Shown: positions 36,776 through 46,227 of the stretch, in pieces
Layout of the letters: the number at the start of each line of letters is the position of its first letter
How positions within the stretch are numbered: the first letter of the stretch is position 1
Made by a program: the position numbers and the translations under genes
NCBI GenBank assembly: GCA_964615365.1
Contig: CAZTOU010000017.1
Span: forward strand, 1 to 64,000
DNA length: 64,000 bases
Origin: CAVXZE01 sp964615365
Lineage (GTDB): Bacteria > Myxococcota_A > UBA9160 > UBA6930
Direction: 5' to 3'
The notes under the pieces: model-generated
Told to the model about the DNA's origin: nothing
The model's database searches: none
What the model saw: the letters and a program-made list of their open reading frames with translations, nothing else

Positions 36776-36902
36776 CCCGGTGGCTCCTCGACCTCCGACC
36801 CGATCCTCTACCGGATCGATTCGGTAGATCGACCGTGGGGCGAAGAAGCTTGATCGGCTACGCGGAAGCTCCGCCCCCCTGGGGGAGGCCGTGGTGCCCG
36901 AC

Positions 36903-37826
36903 TCACTGCCCCCTTCCGCTCCGGGGTCGCATCCGCTGCGGACGCCACAGAAGGGTGTCGTCGGGGTCGTGCTCGCGGAGGCGCGCCAGCGCCGCCTCGC
37001 GACTTCGGGTCGCGTAGCAGTAGCAGCAGCCGAAGGCACAGGTGTCGTAGGCGCCGATGTCCACGGACTCGGTGCAGCCGCACTGGGCGCGGGTGGCGCG
37101 CCGCTTGGGCCGCTCGCGAACCTCCGGCCGGAGGCGGCGGATCCACGCCAGGTCGATGCAGCGCCCCTTCTCCACTCCTTCGCCCACCAGCTCGTCCTCG
37201 CAGCAGGCGTGGAGTGTCATCCCGTGGCGAGCGGCGACGTCGCGAAGCCGCTGGACGAGGTTCTTCCGCTCCTGCGCGCCGGGCTCGGTGAAACGAATGC
37301 CGTGCTCCCGGTGAAGCCGCTCGAAGCTCTGCCGGGTCTTTCCGTAATCGTCGACGAAGGAGAAGTAGACCCGCCGGATCGTACCCTCGAGGCCCCGCGC
37401 GATCGACGCGAATTGCTCCAGGTGGAAGGCCACCGGCGTCCGCGAGCTCACGACGATCGGGTCGTACCGCCAGATCACCGACTCCGGTCCCAGCCGCTCC
37501 GCCAGCTCGCGCAGCCGCGCGAGGGAGAGCGGGAGCTCGGGGTTGTGACTCTCCAGCGGCCTGGGATAGCCGGTCAGCGTGAAGTGAAAGCAGGGAAGAT
37601 GACCCGAAGACAGCAGGTCGGGAAGAGCGGGAAGGAGCGGAGCCGGGTTGCGCGTCCACAGCACGATGGCGAGGCAGTCCTCCGGCCGTAGCGAGACGCG
37701 CTCGAGCCTGCCGGTGAAGGGATGGATCCACTCGCAGTACCCCTCCTCGAGACGGCGGAGAAGCCACCTGCTGTAGAAGGCCGGGATGTCGCTTCGCCGG
37801 CTGGCACTGATGATCTTGCGGGGCAA
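36903..37826 (-). CDS. DUF1848 family protein (iron-sulfur, radical-SAM-like)
   Basis: A 307-residue DUF1848 protein, with the characteristic start KIISASRRSDIPAFYSRW and SVIWRYDPIVVS. The C-terminus has CGCTESVDIGAYDTCAFGC with a further CYCYATR, where the clustered cysteines probably bind an iron-sulfur cluster; the family has a radical-SAM-like fold, but its reaction is unknown. The start is a TTG at 37826 with GGGAG upstream, because the family begins exactly there. Same strand as, and upstream of, the histidine kinase. Confidence 0.85.
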   Translation of the reverse strand: MPRKIISASRRSDIPAFYSRWLLRRLEEGYCEWIHPFTGRLERVSLRPEDCLAIVLWTRNPAPLLPALPDLLSSGHLPCFHFTLTGYPRPLESHNPELPLSLARLRELAERLGPESVIWRYDPIVVSSRTPVAFHLEQFASIARGLEGTIRRVYFSFVDDYGKTRQSFERLHREHGIRFTEPGAQERKNLVQRLRDVAARHGMTLHACCEDELVGEGVEKGRCIDLAWIRRLRPEVRERPKRRATRAQCGCTESVDIGAYDTCAFGCCYCYATRSREAALARLREHDPDDTLLWRPQRMRPRSGRGQ

Positions 37827-38005
37827 CCCGTCTCCCGGGATCGCGGTCTCGAACCGGCGATCCCGCTGCCGCCGGCGTCCCGCCGACGGAGAATCGCCGC
37901 CAGGATACCGGCACCCGGAGGGGGGAGCGAGAACACCGGGTGCCCCGGTCCGAGCCTCTGCGGTCCGGCTGTTAGAATGCGACGAAGCGCTGAGGAGGCG
38001 GCTGG

Positions 38006-38815
38006 ATGACTACCCGGGAGCGGGGAGCGATGAGAGACAATCACCGGCGGGCCATCGACCGCCTGGTCGCCGAGCTGGGAGAGGACCCGCGTTTCCTCGC
38101 GGTGATCCTGGGCGGATCCGTGGCTCGTGGCATCGAGCTTCCCGATTCGGACATCGACCTGATCCTGGTCGCCAGCCAGGAGGAATACGCGCGCCGCGTC
38201 GCGGCGCGCGACTTCGGCTATCTCAACAACGAGGTCTGCGACTACCCGGGAGGCTACGCCGAAGCCAAGGTGATGTCCCTGCCCTTCCTCGAAGAGATCG
38301 CCGATCGGGGAAGCGAGCCGGCTCGAGCCGCCTTCGTGGGCGCTCGAATCCTCTCCTCCCGGGTTCCCGAGCTGCAGGACCTGCTGGAGCGCGTGACGGC
38401 CTACCCGGAGGCCGAGAGAGACGACAAGATCCGGAGCTTCTACGCCCACTTCCTCACCTACTACTGGTACCTGAGCGAGGCCGAGAGAAGGAACGACCGC
38501 TATCTGCTGCTGCGCTCGGCCACGGATTTCGCGCTCTTCGCGGGCCGCCTGATCCTGGCGCACAACCGGATTCTGTTTCCCTATCACAAGTGGTTCATGC
38601 ACGTGCTGCGGCAGGCGCCGGAGCAGCCGGAAGGTCTGATCGACGCCCTCGAGCGGCTGCTCGCCGAACCCTGCCTCGAGAGCGCCAACCCGGTGCTCGG
38701 CGGCGTGATGAACTTCCGCGAGTGGGGACCGCCGACGCACGAGGCCCCGGCCCGCTTCATGGAAGACAGCGAGTGGAACTGGCGCGACGGCCGCGCCCCG
38801 GTGGCCGACCGCTAG
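38006..38815 (+). CDS. Nucleotidyltransferase (Pol beta superfamily)
   Basis: A 269-residue protein with the minimal nucleotidyltransferase motif GGSVARGIELPDSDIDLILV near residue 36 (GS with D-x-D metal ligands), followed by a helical domain rich in tyrosine and tryptophan (FLTYYWYLSEAERR). Members transfer nucleotides to antibiotics, RNA or proteins; the target here is unknown. The ATG at 38006 has GAGGAGG upstream. It ends four bases inside the end of the convergent ABC-F gene. Confidence 0.85.
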   Translation: MTTRERGAMRDNHRRAIDRLVAELGEDPRFLAVILGGSVARGIELPDSDIDLILVASQEEYARRVAARDFGYLNNEVCDYPGGYAEAKVMSLPFLEEIADRGSEPARAAFVGARILSSRVPELQDLLERVTAYPEAERDDKIRSFYAHFLTYYWYLSEAERRNDRYLLLRSATDFALFAGRLILAHNRILFPYHKWFMHVLRQAPEQPEGLIDALERLLAEPCLESANPVLGGVMNFREWGPPTHEAPARFMEDSEWNWRDGRAPVADR

Positions 38816-40329
38816 CCTGTGCCGTCGCCGCTGCTCGAGATTCGGATCGTGCCGTCGCGAAGCTCCCACAGCGTGTGCGTGCAGCGGCGCGCAAAGGCGT
38901 CGTCGTGGGTGACGATGACGAGCGCCCCGGGATAGTCGGCCAGGGCCGCCTCGATCCGCTCGATGGAGGGGAGATCGAGATGGTTGGTGGGCTCGTCGAG
39001 GACCAGAGCCCATACCTGTCGCCCGAGCCCGAACGCCAACGAGAGCTTTCGCGCCTCCCCTGGCGACGGGCGGGCAGAGGCGAGCAGCGCGTCCGGGTCG
39101 ACGCCCAGCGCCGCCACGATCGAGAGCACCCTTCCCTGCTCGTCGGCGGAACAGGCGCGGAGCTCCTCGAGCAGAGCGAGCTCCTCCCGGGGGGTGAGCT
39201 CCTGCGGCAGGTACAGGATTCGCGACGCGGGAACCCGCAGCGTCTCCATCAGGTGCATCAGCAGCGTCGTCTTCCCGGCACCGTTGGGGCCGGCCAGGTG
39301 GACGCGGCTCTCCCTGGCCACCTGCACGTGGACCTCCCGCAGCAGCAGCAGAGAACCCGCGCGCATTTCCTCGAGCTCGAGGCTCATCAGCCGCGGAGCC
39401 GGCGACGGGACGTAGTCGACCTCCAGGGATCGACCCAGGGCCTTCGCGAAATCGAATCCCTTCGCCCGCTCTGCGAGCCGGTCGAGTCTGCCCCGCAGCT
39501 TGTGCGTCTCCCGGCCCAGGGCGACCTCGGCGGAACGTCGGCGCTTGGCCTTGTAGCGGCCCCGGGCGTCGGCGTCCTGGGCGCTCTTCATGTGCTTCGA
39601 GGTACGCATCCGCGACTCGGCGACGGTGCGCTTCCGATGCGTGTCGGCGAGACGTCGCCTCACCTTCTTCTTCTCCGACTGGAGCTTCCGGTAGGAGTCG
39701 AGCTGCTCCTGCTCCTCCTGCTGCCAGGCCGCGCTCGCCGCGGTGTAGGAGCCCCGCCAGCAGCGGATCCCTCCCAGATCGAAGCGGAGGGTCCGCGTCG
39801 CGAGCGCGTCCAGAAGGGTCCGATCGTGCGAGACGACGACCCCGGTGCCCCGGAACCCGCGAAGTGCCTGGATCAGGCGACTCCGGGCATTGGCATCCAG
39901 GTGATTGGTCGGCTCGTCGAGGAGCAGGAAATCCGGATCACTCGAGAGTGCCGCCCCCACCTGCCAGCGCTTGCGTTCGCCCGGCGAGAGACTGTCCCAG
40001 CGCTCCAGCTCCCGGGCCTCGAGAGCGAGCTGCCCGCGGATCCTGCGCGCCTCCCCCTCGAGCGCCCGCGCGAACTGCTCCACCTCCGGCGTGCATCGGT
40101 CCACGGTCTGCGGGCAGACCTGTCTCCGCAGACCCGCGGGCTGGACGCGAATCACTCCAGTGTCGGGCTCGCGCTCACCGGCCAGGAGCTCGAGCAAGGT
40201 GGTCTTGCCGGCTCCGTTGGAACCGACCACGCCGGTCCAACCGGAGGCAAGCCGGAGATCCAGATCGACGATCAGGGGCACGGAATCGGAGTGAGAGAAG
40301 GAGATTCTGGAGAGGACGATCGAGGTCAT
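38812..40329 (-). CDS. ABC-F family ATPase (ribosome-associated type)
   Basis: A 505-residue protein with two ABC ATPase domains and no membrane segments, the plan of ABC-F factors that bind the ribosomal E site. Walker A loops are GSNGAGKTT and GPNGAGKTT; signature and Walker B regions are LSPGERKRWQ/LLLDEPTNHLD and PSPGEARKLS/LVLDEPTNHLD. A long basic coiled linker between the domains (SEKKKVRRRLADTHRKR) is the P-site-tRNA interaction motif region. Related short ABC-F proteins include antibiotic-resistance types, but many are housekeeping. The ATG at 40329 fits the domain start; upstream in-frame coding looks spurious. Confidence 0.9.
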   Translation of the reverse strand: MTSIVLSRISFSHSDSVPLIVDLDLRLASGWTGVVGSNGAGKTTLLELLAGEREPDTGVIRVQPAGLRRQVCPQTVDRCTPEVEQFARALEGEARRIRGQLALEARELERWDSLSPGERKRWQVGAALSSDPDFLLLDEPTNHLDANARSRLIQALRGFRGTGVVVSHDRTLLDALATRTLRFDLGGIRCWRGSYTAASAAWQQEEQEQLDSYRKLQSEKKKVRRRLADTHRKRTVAESRMRTSKHMKSAQDADARGRYKAKRRRSAEVALGRETHKLRGRLDRLAERAKGFDFAKALGRSLEVDYVPSPAPRLMSLELEEMRAGSLLLLREVHVQVARESRVHLAGPNGAGKTTLLMHLMETLRVPASRILYLPQELTPREELALLEELRACSADEQGRVLSIVAALGVDPDALLASARPSPGEARKLSLAFGLGRQVWALVLDEPTNHLDLPSIERIEAALADYPGALVIVTHDDAFARRCTHTLWELRDGTIRISSSGDGTG

Positions 40330-40522
40330 GACGGCTGGCTCCCCCGAGGCGTCGGAGCTGGGGCGCCGAGGCTTCGGGCACGGTGGGCTCGCGACCCGGT
40401 ACCCGCTCTGGCGCGGTCCGGATCCCTGCGTTCGACCTAGCCGTCCTTGTGCATTCCTTCCTCTCCTCCGAGGACCCACCATAGCGGGAGAACCGGCCCG
40501 CGTCTCTCCGCTTCGGTTCGTG

Positions 40523-41380
40523 CTACTCCGAGGAAGGTGGCGTCGGGATCAAGTCCGACTGCAGAGCCGTGAACGCCCCGCTCACGCCCTCCACCTCGCG
40601 GGTCTGGCCGCCCGCCTCGAGAAATCCCCGCATCCGCTCCCGCGCTGCCGGCGACGCCGCGGCCTCGTCGAAGAGCCGCGCCTCCAGGGTGAGGCCCTCC
40701 GCCACCTGCACCTCCGCAGCCAGCACCGCCGCCTTGGCCCGCGCGATCGCCTCACCCGGAAACGAGGCGATGCGATAGGCGAGGCTCTCCACGAAGGGTC
40801 GGAGTTGGTCCGCGGGAAGGGCGCGGTTCACGTAGCCATAGCGTTCGGCCTGCTCGGCGGAGAAGTCCTCGCAGCCGAGGACCACCTCGAGGGCGCGACT
40901 CCTGCCCATCAGACGCGGAAGCCGCTGGGTCCCGCTCCCGCCGGGAATGATGCCCACCGCGACCTCCGGCTGGGAGAGCGCCGTCTTGCCCAGCGCGGCG
41001 AAGCGCATGTCCATCGAGAGCACGAGCTCGCTGCCGCCCCCCCGACAGATTCCCTCGATGAGAGCGATCGTCGCCTTGGGCATGGTACGGAAGCGATCCA
41101 CCATCTGCTGGAAGAAGCTGGGCTCCTGGGGCGCCTCCCGGGCCTCCTCGGATATCGCGAGGATCAGCTCCACGTCGGCGTGAGCGATGAAGAAGTCCGG
41201 ATCCGAGCTGTCCACGACCACGGCGCGGATCTCCGCATCGGCCTCGAGCTCACGACCGAGGCGATCGACCTCCAGGATCAGCGCCATGTCGAAGAGATTG
41301 ATCGGGGGATGATCGATGGTGACGAAGGCGACTCCCTGGTCGGCTCGGACCTTCAGACACTGGTAGCCGGAATAGGACAT
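40523..41380 (-). CDS. Enoyl-CoA hydratase/isomerase (crotonase family)
   Basis: A 285-residue crotonase. The oxyanion region is AHADVELIL and the glutamates are in GGGSELVLS and QPEVAVGIIPGGSGTQRLPRLMG. Unlike the other crotonase in the window it has the PEV-type second glutamate. The ATG at 41380 has GGAGGAG upstream; the longer in-frame ATG at 41446 is rejected. It stands alone between the ABC-F gene and the divergent DUF385 gene. Substrate unknown. Confidence 0.9.
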   Translation of the reverse strand: MSYSGYQCLKVRADQGVAFVTIDHPPINLFDMALILEVDRLGRELEADAEIRAVVVDSSDPDFFIAHADVELILAISEEAREAPQEPSFFQQMVDRFRTMPKATIALIEGICRGGGSELVLSMDMRFAALGKTALSQPEVAVGIIPGGSGTQRLPRLMGRSRALEVVLGCEDFSAEQAERYGYVNRALPADQLRPFVESLAYRIASFPGEAIARAKAAVLAAEVQVAEGLTLEARLFDEAAASPAARERMRGFLEAGGQTREVEGVSGAFTALQSDLIPTPPSSE

Positions 41381-41534
41381 CGGTCTCCTCCACTCTCGAT
41401 CGGAATCCCGCACAGAACCTCGCGATCTCGACTCTAAACGCGGCATGCTGAGATGTCCATCTCCTCCCTCGGCTGCCGTGGTAGTCTCGGCTCCAAGCCC
41501 AGGTCGGTGAATTCGACGGAGCCCGGCAGAGACG

Positions 41535-42044
41535 ATGAGAAGAGAGCCCTTTGCAGCCCGCCTTCACTTCATAGCCCTTGCGATCCGGCGTCCGCAGGCA
41601 GTCCTGGTGGATCTCCTCCGCCGCTACTTCGAGCGCGCTCCGGGGTGGGTTCTCCTCACCACCCGGGGTCGCAAGACCGGCCTTCCGCGGGAGGTCCTGC
41701 TTCCCTGCGAGCGCACGCTCGAGGCGGTGATCGTGATCTCCACCTACGGATGGCAGTCGCACTGGATCCGCAATCTGAAGCGGGATCCGCAGGTCCGGAT
41801 CACGGCGGGTGGATGGACACTCACCGGGCGAGCCGAGGTGATCGAGGACCTGGAGAGGAAACACGCCATCGTAAGCGCGGACCCCTTCTTCCCCGCGGCT
41901 CCCTTCGCCATCGTGCACGCGGTCGTGCGAACCCTGCTCCGACCCCTGCTGATCCGCTTCCTTCGCCGCTGGGTGACCCCGCGACCGATCGTCGTGATCC
42001 GCCCCGAGGCGATCGTCTCTCCCGAGGACGCGCCACCGGGTTGA
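41535..42044 (+). CDS. DUF385 / deazaflavin-dependent nitroreductase-like protein
   Basis: A 169-residue split-barrel protein of the Ddn/DUF385 family. The motif LLTTRGRKTGLPREVLL marks the F420 or FMN phosphate-binding strand, and SHWIRNLKRDPQVRI is the usual second motif. Such proteins act as F420H2-dependent quinone or nitro reductases in mycobacteria. Whether this host makes F420 is not visible here. ATG start at 41535. Confidence 0.85.
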   Translation: MRREPFAARLHFIALAIRRPQAVLVDLLRRYFERAPGWVLLTTRGRKTGLPREVLLPCERTLEAVIVISTYGWQSHWIRNLKRDPQVRITAGGWTLTGRAEVIEDLERKHAIVSADPFFPAAPFAIVHAVVRTLLRPLLIRFLRRWVTPRPIVVIRPEAIVSPEDAPPG

Positions 42045-42080
42045 AGTAGGGTCTCTGACGGAAGACCTGCAGGCCTGCCG

Positions 42081-42653
42081 TCAAGCAGTTTCCCCTTCGA
42101 GATCGATCGCGCCGGCCACCTCCCGCATCCCCGCGATCGTCTCGGTGATCAACTCCTCGAGCGGCATCGCCAGACGCTCGGCGCCCTTCTCGATGAGGGA
42201 GCGGTCGACGCCGGCGGCGAAGCGCGCGTCCTTCCACTTCTTCTTCACCGACTTCGGCTTCAGGTCCAGCACGCTGCGACTGGGCCGCACCAGAGCCGCC
42301 GCCGTCACCAGGCCGGTCAGCTCGTCGACGGCGTAGAGGCACCTCTCCATGTCGCTCTCGGGCTCGACATCCGTGCAGATCCCCCAGCCGTGACTGACCA
42401 CGGCACGCACGATCTCTTCGGGCCATTCTCTCTCGCGCAGGAGGACCTCTGTCTTCCGGCAGTGTTCTTCGGGGTACCTCTCGTAGTCGAGGTCATGGAG
42501 GATCCCCACGATCCCCCAGAGTTCCTCGTCACCGCCGCGCTTGCGGGCCAGATGACGCATCACACCCTCCACGGCGAGCGCGTGCTTGCGCAGCGACGAG
42601 CTCTCGTTGAACTCACAGAGCAACGACCAGGCTTCTTCGCGGGTGGGGGTCAT
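42081..42653 (-). CDS. HD-domain hydrolase
   Basis: A 190-residue HD-domain protein, probably a metal-dependent phosphohydrolase. The metal-binding histidines lie in KHALAVEGVM and in ILHDLDYERYPEEH, which contains the HD pair. YAVDELTGLVTAAALVRP follows, as in the family. The ATG at 42653 is preferred over a TTG nine bases upstream. It converges on the DUF385 gene and lies between it and the duplicated peptidase island. Substrate unknown. Confidence 0.88.
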   Translation of the reverse strand: MTPTREEAWSLLCEFNESSSLRKHALAVEGVMRHLARKRGGDEELWGIVGILHDLDYERYPEEHCRKTEVLLREREWPEEIVRAVVSHGWGICTDVEPESDMERCLYAVDELTGLVTAAALVRPSRSVLDLKPKSVKKKWKDARFAAGVDRSLIEKGAERLAMPLEELITETIAGMREVAGAIDLEGETA

Positions 42654-42734
42654 CGGAGCCAACTCCCTGTCCAGGAACGGGGTCTCTCCTCGTCAGGCTA
42701 TCCCAACCGCTGTCGTCTGCCACGCCCATCGCCA

Positions 42735-42768
42735 GAAGCGCCCCGATCGCGAGTGGCCGGGGCGCTTC
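42735..42768 (-). terminator. Hairpin downstream of peptidase A
   Basis: Inverted repeat gaagcgccccg / cggggcgcttc (42735-42745 and 42758-42768), eleven base pairs with a 12-base loop, 24 bases after the peptidase stop. There is no T-run, so Rho-independent termination is possible but not certain. It is duplicated at 46540-46574. Confidence 0.6.
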
Positions 42769-42791
42769 GATGCGTGCGTGGGGGCGGTGAC

Positions 42792-45074
42792 CTAGTGCCG
42801 TGAGCGCCGTCTCCAGAGCCACATCAGCGGCGGCAGGAGCAGGGCCAGCTCGGTTCCGAGGCCGCACGGCCCACCCGACGACGGCGACTCTGATTTGTCC
42901 CACGGCGCGGAACATTGGGGGTCGGGATCGCCCAGGCCCGCGCCGTCCCAATCGGCCAGGGGCGGATCATCGTTGTCGGCGTTGTCGACTCCGTCATCGC
43001 ACTCGGGATTCTCGGTTGTCCAGGTGGGGTTCTTGCAGCCGATGTCAGCAGGATAGTCCACGGCCTCGTCCGTGTCGTTGTCCGCACCGTCGTCGCAGGG
43101 GAGTGTCGGATCCCTCTCGGACAGGTCGTCGGCATCGACGCAGCCAGGATCGTCTGCAAAATCCGCAAGGCCATCGCCGTCGTTGTCTACGCCGTCATCG
43201 CAGAGATACGCCCCAACATTGTCCACATAGAAGTCCCCTTGAGCTTCAGTTCCCGTCGCGAAGCTGATGTGCGTAACGGAGCTCGAGGAATAGTTCTCAT
43301 ACTTGTCGATGTCGTCCCCTCTCAGCACTCCGTTCACATAGACGTCGTAGGTGCCGCCGGATACATCGAGGTCCAACTCGACCGTGTACCACGTGTCGTA
43401 GCTCAATCCTGTTGCTACGACCGTCCAATCTCCAGTGGTATTCCAGGACTGAGCCGGAGCATTGAGTTCTCTCGCTCTTATCTCCAGGTCATCATCTCCC
43501 GAACCTAGGTCCGGGTCGTAGAATGCCAAGAAGGCAAAACGTTCGTCGCTCGTGGAATTGGCACCGTCGGTACCTTGAGAATCGTCGCCTATGAATATCA
43601 TGCCCGAACGGTCACGAGCTAAATCGTCTTCTATGTGGTCAATGTACACATCCATAGAGATCGTGAATGCACCGCTCTGAGGTGAACCAAGGTTGTGAGT
43701 GAGGTAGGCGTAACCGGTGCCGGCCGGGTCGGAATACTTCAATGCAGCCTTCTTGGTATCATTTCCACCCACACTTGTTTCATCAAGCGTCAGTTTCGCC
43801 GGAGCATCGCCCCTGCTTTCGTACCAGCCCGGTCCGGTTTCATTCTCCCGCAATTCGACACTGTCAGAGCTACCCGCAAAGTCAGGATCGAACAGCAGCA
43901 GTGAGCCCTCGAACAGCCCGAAGTACTCGTTGATGGCAAAGGCGGCAGATCTGCCTTCTAACCTCATAGACGCTTCTGTCCAGGATACGAGATGGGGAGT
44001 GGGTTCGAAGTTAAAATAGGGCAAACCAGCCTCAAGGGTGGCATACCCCCTTGCCGTGCAAGAGCTCGGCGAACAGCTTGTTCCACCTGTACTCTGGTCG
44101 TCAAAGACCGTCCAATCAGACAGAACAGTGAAGAAAGTATTGCCCGGCGGCGCATAGATGAAGTTCTCCCAGACGCCATCGTCATTCATTTGACTGTGCC
44201 AATCAATAAACATGTCAACACCGTAGGCTGTGTCTGTTGATTCCAGATGGCTTCTGACTGTATCGACTTCAACGGTATCCGTGTTACTCGGGTGCCAGTC
44301 CCTGTTGGCATCGTTTCCCAACCAGGTGGCCCTGGAATTTCCTACATGCACTCCATCGGGATTCACCATGGGCATGAAATACCAGACATAATTGTCCCTG
44401 AACCCGGCAGCATACTCATCATCGGAAATAAGGAACTCGATCAATCCCTCCAGCATATGGGAACCCGTGGTCTCCGCAGCGTGCTGCCTGCTGATTGAAT
44501 AGATGACGTTCTTGTTCTCAATCGGGATTGCGGTATTTGTAATGGTGAGCAGATGAAGATTCCTGCCTCGATAACTCGCACCCAGATAGGGGTTGGTGGC
44601 CCACGGGCTGGCGCTCACCGTGTCGACGAAATCGCTCATCTTTTCATGGGAGAAGGGAAAGAACGTCGCGATCTGCACCTCGTCCTGGGTGAAGGTTTGC
44701 GTGAACGTATAAGTGGGATCTGAGTAAGCGTGATTTGTCAGCCTGAGCCAGTCCTCGCCGTTGTAGCTGTAGACCATCTGTACTTCGCCGGATGGGTCGT
44801 CGTTGTACAAGAACGGAACCTGATCTGCATTGTTGATGTTGAAGGTTACTTCCAGGCCCTCTACGCCTGAAACCTTGAAGTTCGTCCAGTACTCGTAACT
44901 CAGCCCGTCTGACACGACCTCAAAGTCGATCTCATTGTCGATATTGTCGATGGTGTACGCACCGATGCTTGCGCTGTCGAAACTGTCATCGATCACCAGA
45001 TCGGCGTATGCACCTGTTGCGAAGGGAGCAACAACAATAGAGACCAATACGGACAGGATTGATCGAGTCTTCAT
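42792..45074 (-). CDS. Secreted M14 zinc carboxypeptidase, Nna1/cytosolic-carboxypeptidase-like, copy A
   Basis: A 760-residue exported protein. A signal peptide (1-24) is followed by a CCP-type N-terminal domain (25-180; VSGVEGLEVTFNINNAD, EVQIATFFPFSHEKMSDFV) and an M14 peptidase domain (185-390). Zinc ligands are H198 and E201 (SRQHAAE) and H293 (DWHSQM); the substrate loop is NPDG (238-241); E367 (SWTEAS) is the likely general base. A beta-sandwich domain (405-625) follows, then three acidic CDDGxDN repeats (625-725) and a sorting tail with CGLGTELALLLPPLMWL and RRR. Eukaryotic CCPs trim glutamates from tubulin; this bacterial form must act outside the cell. AAGGAG precedes the ATG at 45074. 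G+C is lower than in its neighbours, by eye. Confidence 0.88.
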   Translation of the reverse strand: MKTRSILSVLVSIVVAPFATGAYADLVIDDSFDSASIGAYTIDNIDNEIDFEVVSDGLSYEYWTNFKVSGVEGLEVTFNINNADQVPFLYNDDPSGEVQMVYSYNGEDWLRLTNHAYSDPTYTFTQTFTQDEVQIATFFPFSHEKMSDFVDTVSASPWATNPYLGASYRGRNLHLLTITNTAIPIENKNVIYSISRQHAAETTGSHMLEGLIEFLISDDEYAAGFRDNYVWYFMPMVNPDGVHVGNSRATWLGNDANRDWHPSNTDTVEVDTVRSHLESTDTAYGVDMFIDWHSQMNDDGVWENFIYAPPGNTFFTVLSDWTVFDDQSTGGTSCSPSSCTARGYATLEAGLPYFNFEPTPHLVSWTEASMRLEGRSAAFAINEYFGLFEGSLLLFDPDFAGSSDSVELRENETGPGWYESRGDAPAKLTLDETSVGGNDTKKAALKYSDPAGTGYAYLTHNLGSPQSGAFTISMDVYIDHIEDDLARDRSGMIFIGDDSQGTDGANSTSDERFAFLAFYDPDLGSGDDDLEIRARELNAPAQSWNTTGDWTVVATGLSYDTWYTVELDLDVSGGTYDVYVNGVLRGDDIDKYENYSSSSVTHISFATGTEAQGDFYVDNVGAYLCDDGVDNDGDGLADFADDPGCVDADDLSERDPTLPCDDGADNDTDEAVDYPADIGCKNPTWTTENPECDDGVDNADNDDPPLADWDGAGLGDPDPQCSAPWDKSESPSSGGPCGLGTELALLLPPLMWLWRRRSRH

Positions 45075-45216
45075 CTCTTTCTCCTTGGCAGTACGGGTCG
45101 TGCGCGTCAGTGAGGGGAAGGCGGGGCGCCCGAAGGGATCGAAGGAGAGGAACCACGGGGCGGTCCGCGACATCGAGACCTCGCACCATGCCCTTCTTTG
45201 AACGGGTATTCTACCC

Positions 45217-46134
45217 TTACGACCTCCGCCTCATCGCAACTAGCCAGATGAGACCGGAACCCAGGAGGAGCACAGTTCCGGGTTCGGGTATCGCCGAAAC
45301 ATTGTCGACATAGTAGGTCCCAGTCCCGAATGTGGTGGGACCACCTACCATGAAACTGAGGTCTGTCAAACTGTCCAGATCTCTGTATGCCGAAACCCCA
45401 GTGGCGGAATAGACATCGGTCGTATGCTCATCGTATTTATCGTCGACAGTGACATCGTATGTGCCTGCAAGAACATCAATGTCAAGGGTGATTGTGTACC
45501 AGGTGTCATACCACAGATCTGTTGTCCCAAGCACATCATCGGCGGAATTATTGGCTAGTAGTTCCAGGGATTGACCTGAAGTTCCTCCCCCCGAGTCATA
45601 GAATCCCAAATAGATGAAGCGCTCGTCGCTTGTGGAGTTGGGTCCGTTGGTACCTAGGTGGTTGTCGCCAACGTATATGAAGCCCGTTGCATCAGAACCG
45701 GAGCTTCGATCGTAGATATAGGCGACGTCGATATCAAAAGTGATGCTGAACGTGCTGTCCTGAGCCGAAGCAAATTCCTGGGTGAGGTAGGCGTATCCAG
45801 TCCCTGAATCGCTTTGACGGCCTCTCAACCGAGCCACATTCGTGTCATTCCCATGGACCCCTTCCGCAGTGTTGCTGTACAACATCAGCTTTCGAGGGGT
45901 TTCCGAGGTATTCATCCGGCTCTCATACCAGTCCTGGCCGCTGCCGGGTGCTCTGAGGGCGAGACTTGGCGCCTGGTCCGGATCCCCATCTCCGTGTGGA
46001 CTGCCCGGGATGTAGCTTCCACTGGCATTGAAGTCCCCGTCAACGATCAATGTCGCACTCGCAGGCCCGGCGAAAAGGACAAGCCCGCAAAAGAACGGAA
46101 TACAGATTTGCAGAAGTCTGGTTCCTGTTTTCAT
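45217..46134 (-). CDS. PEP-CTERM exported protein consisting of a LamG-like beta-sandwich
   Basis: A 305-residue exported protein with signal peptide (1-27) and C-terminal PEP-CTERM signal (IPEPGTVLLLGSGLIWLVAMRRR), recognised by an exosortase. Its body has the same beta-sandwich domain as residues 405-625 of the flanking peptidases: TSDERFIYLGFYDSGG, YDTWYTITLDIDVLAGTYDV and YYVDNVSA line up with their counterparts. AAGGAGGT lies just before the ATG at 46134. Probably a surface or extracellular-matrix protein that shares a binding domain with the peptidases. It lies between the two copies, same strand. Confidence 0.88.
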   Translation of the reverse strand: MKTGTRLLQICIPFFCGLVLFAGPASATLIVDGDFNASGSYIPGSPHGDGDPDQAPSLALRAPGSGQDWYESRMNTSETPRKLMLYSNTAEGVHGNDTNVARLRGRQSDSGTGYAYLTQEFASAQDSTFSITFDIDVAYIYDRSSGSDATGFIYVGDNHLGTNGPNSTSDERFIYLGFYDSGGGTSGQSLELLANNSADDVLGTTDLWYDTWYTITLDIDVLAGTYDVTVDDKYDEHTTDVYSATGVSAYRDLDSLTDLSFMVGGPTTFGTGTYYVDNVSAIPEPGTVLLLGSGLIWLVAMRRRS

Positions 46135-46227
46135 CAGACAACCTCCTTCAGTTGGTTACCGTCAAATCTCGAAACGAAAAAGGGAAGGAACGCTGCACGG
46201 AGCAGCGACCTTCCCAGGGCAAAGAGA

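Larger units (their letters stand above)
42664..45200 (-). repeat. Duplicated unit, copy A (peptidase gene with both flanks)
   Basis: The peptidase gene at 42792-45074 with its 3' flank (from tccctgtccagg at 42664, including a hairpin) and its 5' flank (to about 45200) reappears at 46469-48993 in the same orientation. Similarity in the flanks is weaker than in the genes but easily seen. The two units are separated by the PEP-CTERM gene. Boundaries are approximate, by eye. Confidence 0.85.

Noticed and set aside
36808..36827. Short inverted repeat ctaccg / cggtag near the histidine kinase start
   Set aside because: The stem is only six pairs and the position between two genes gives no support for a terminator or operator.
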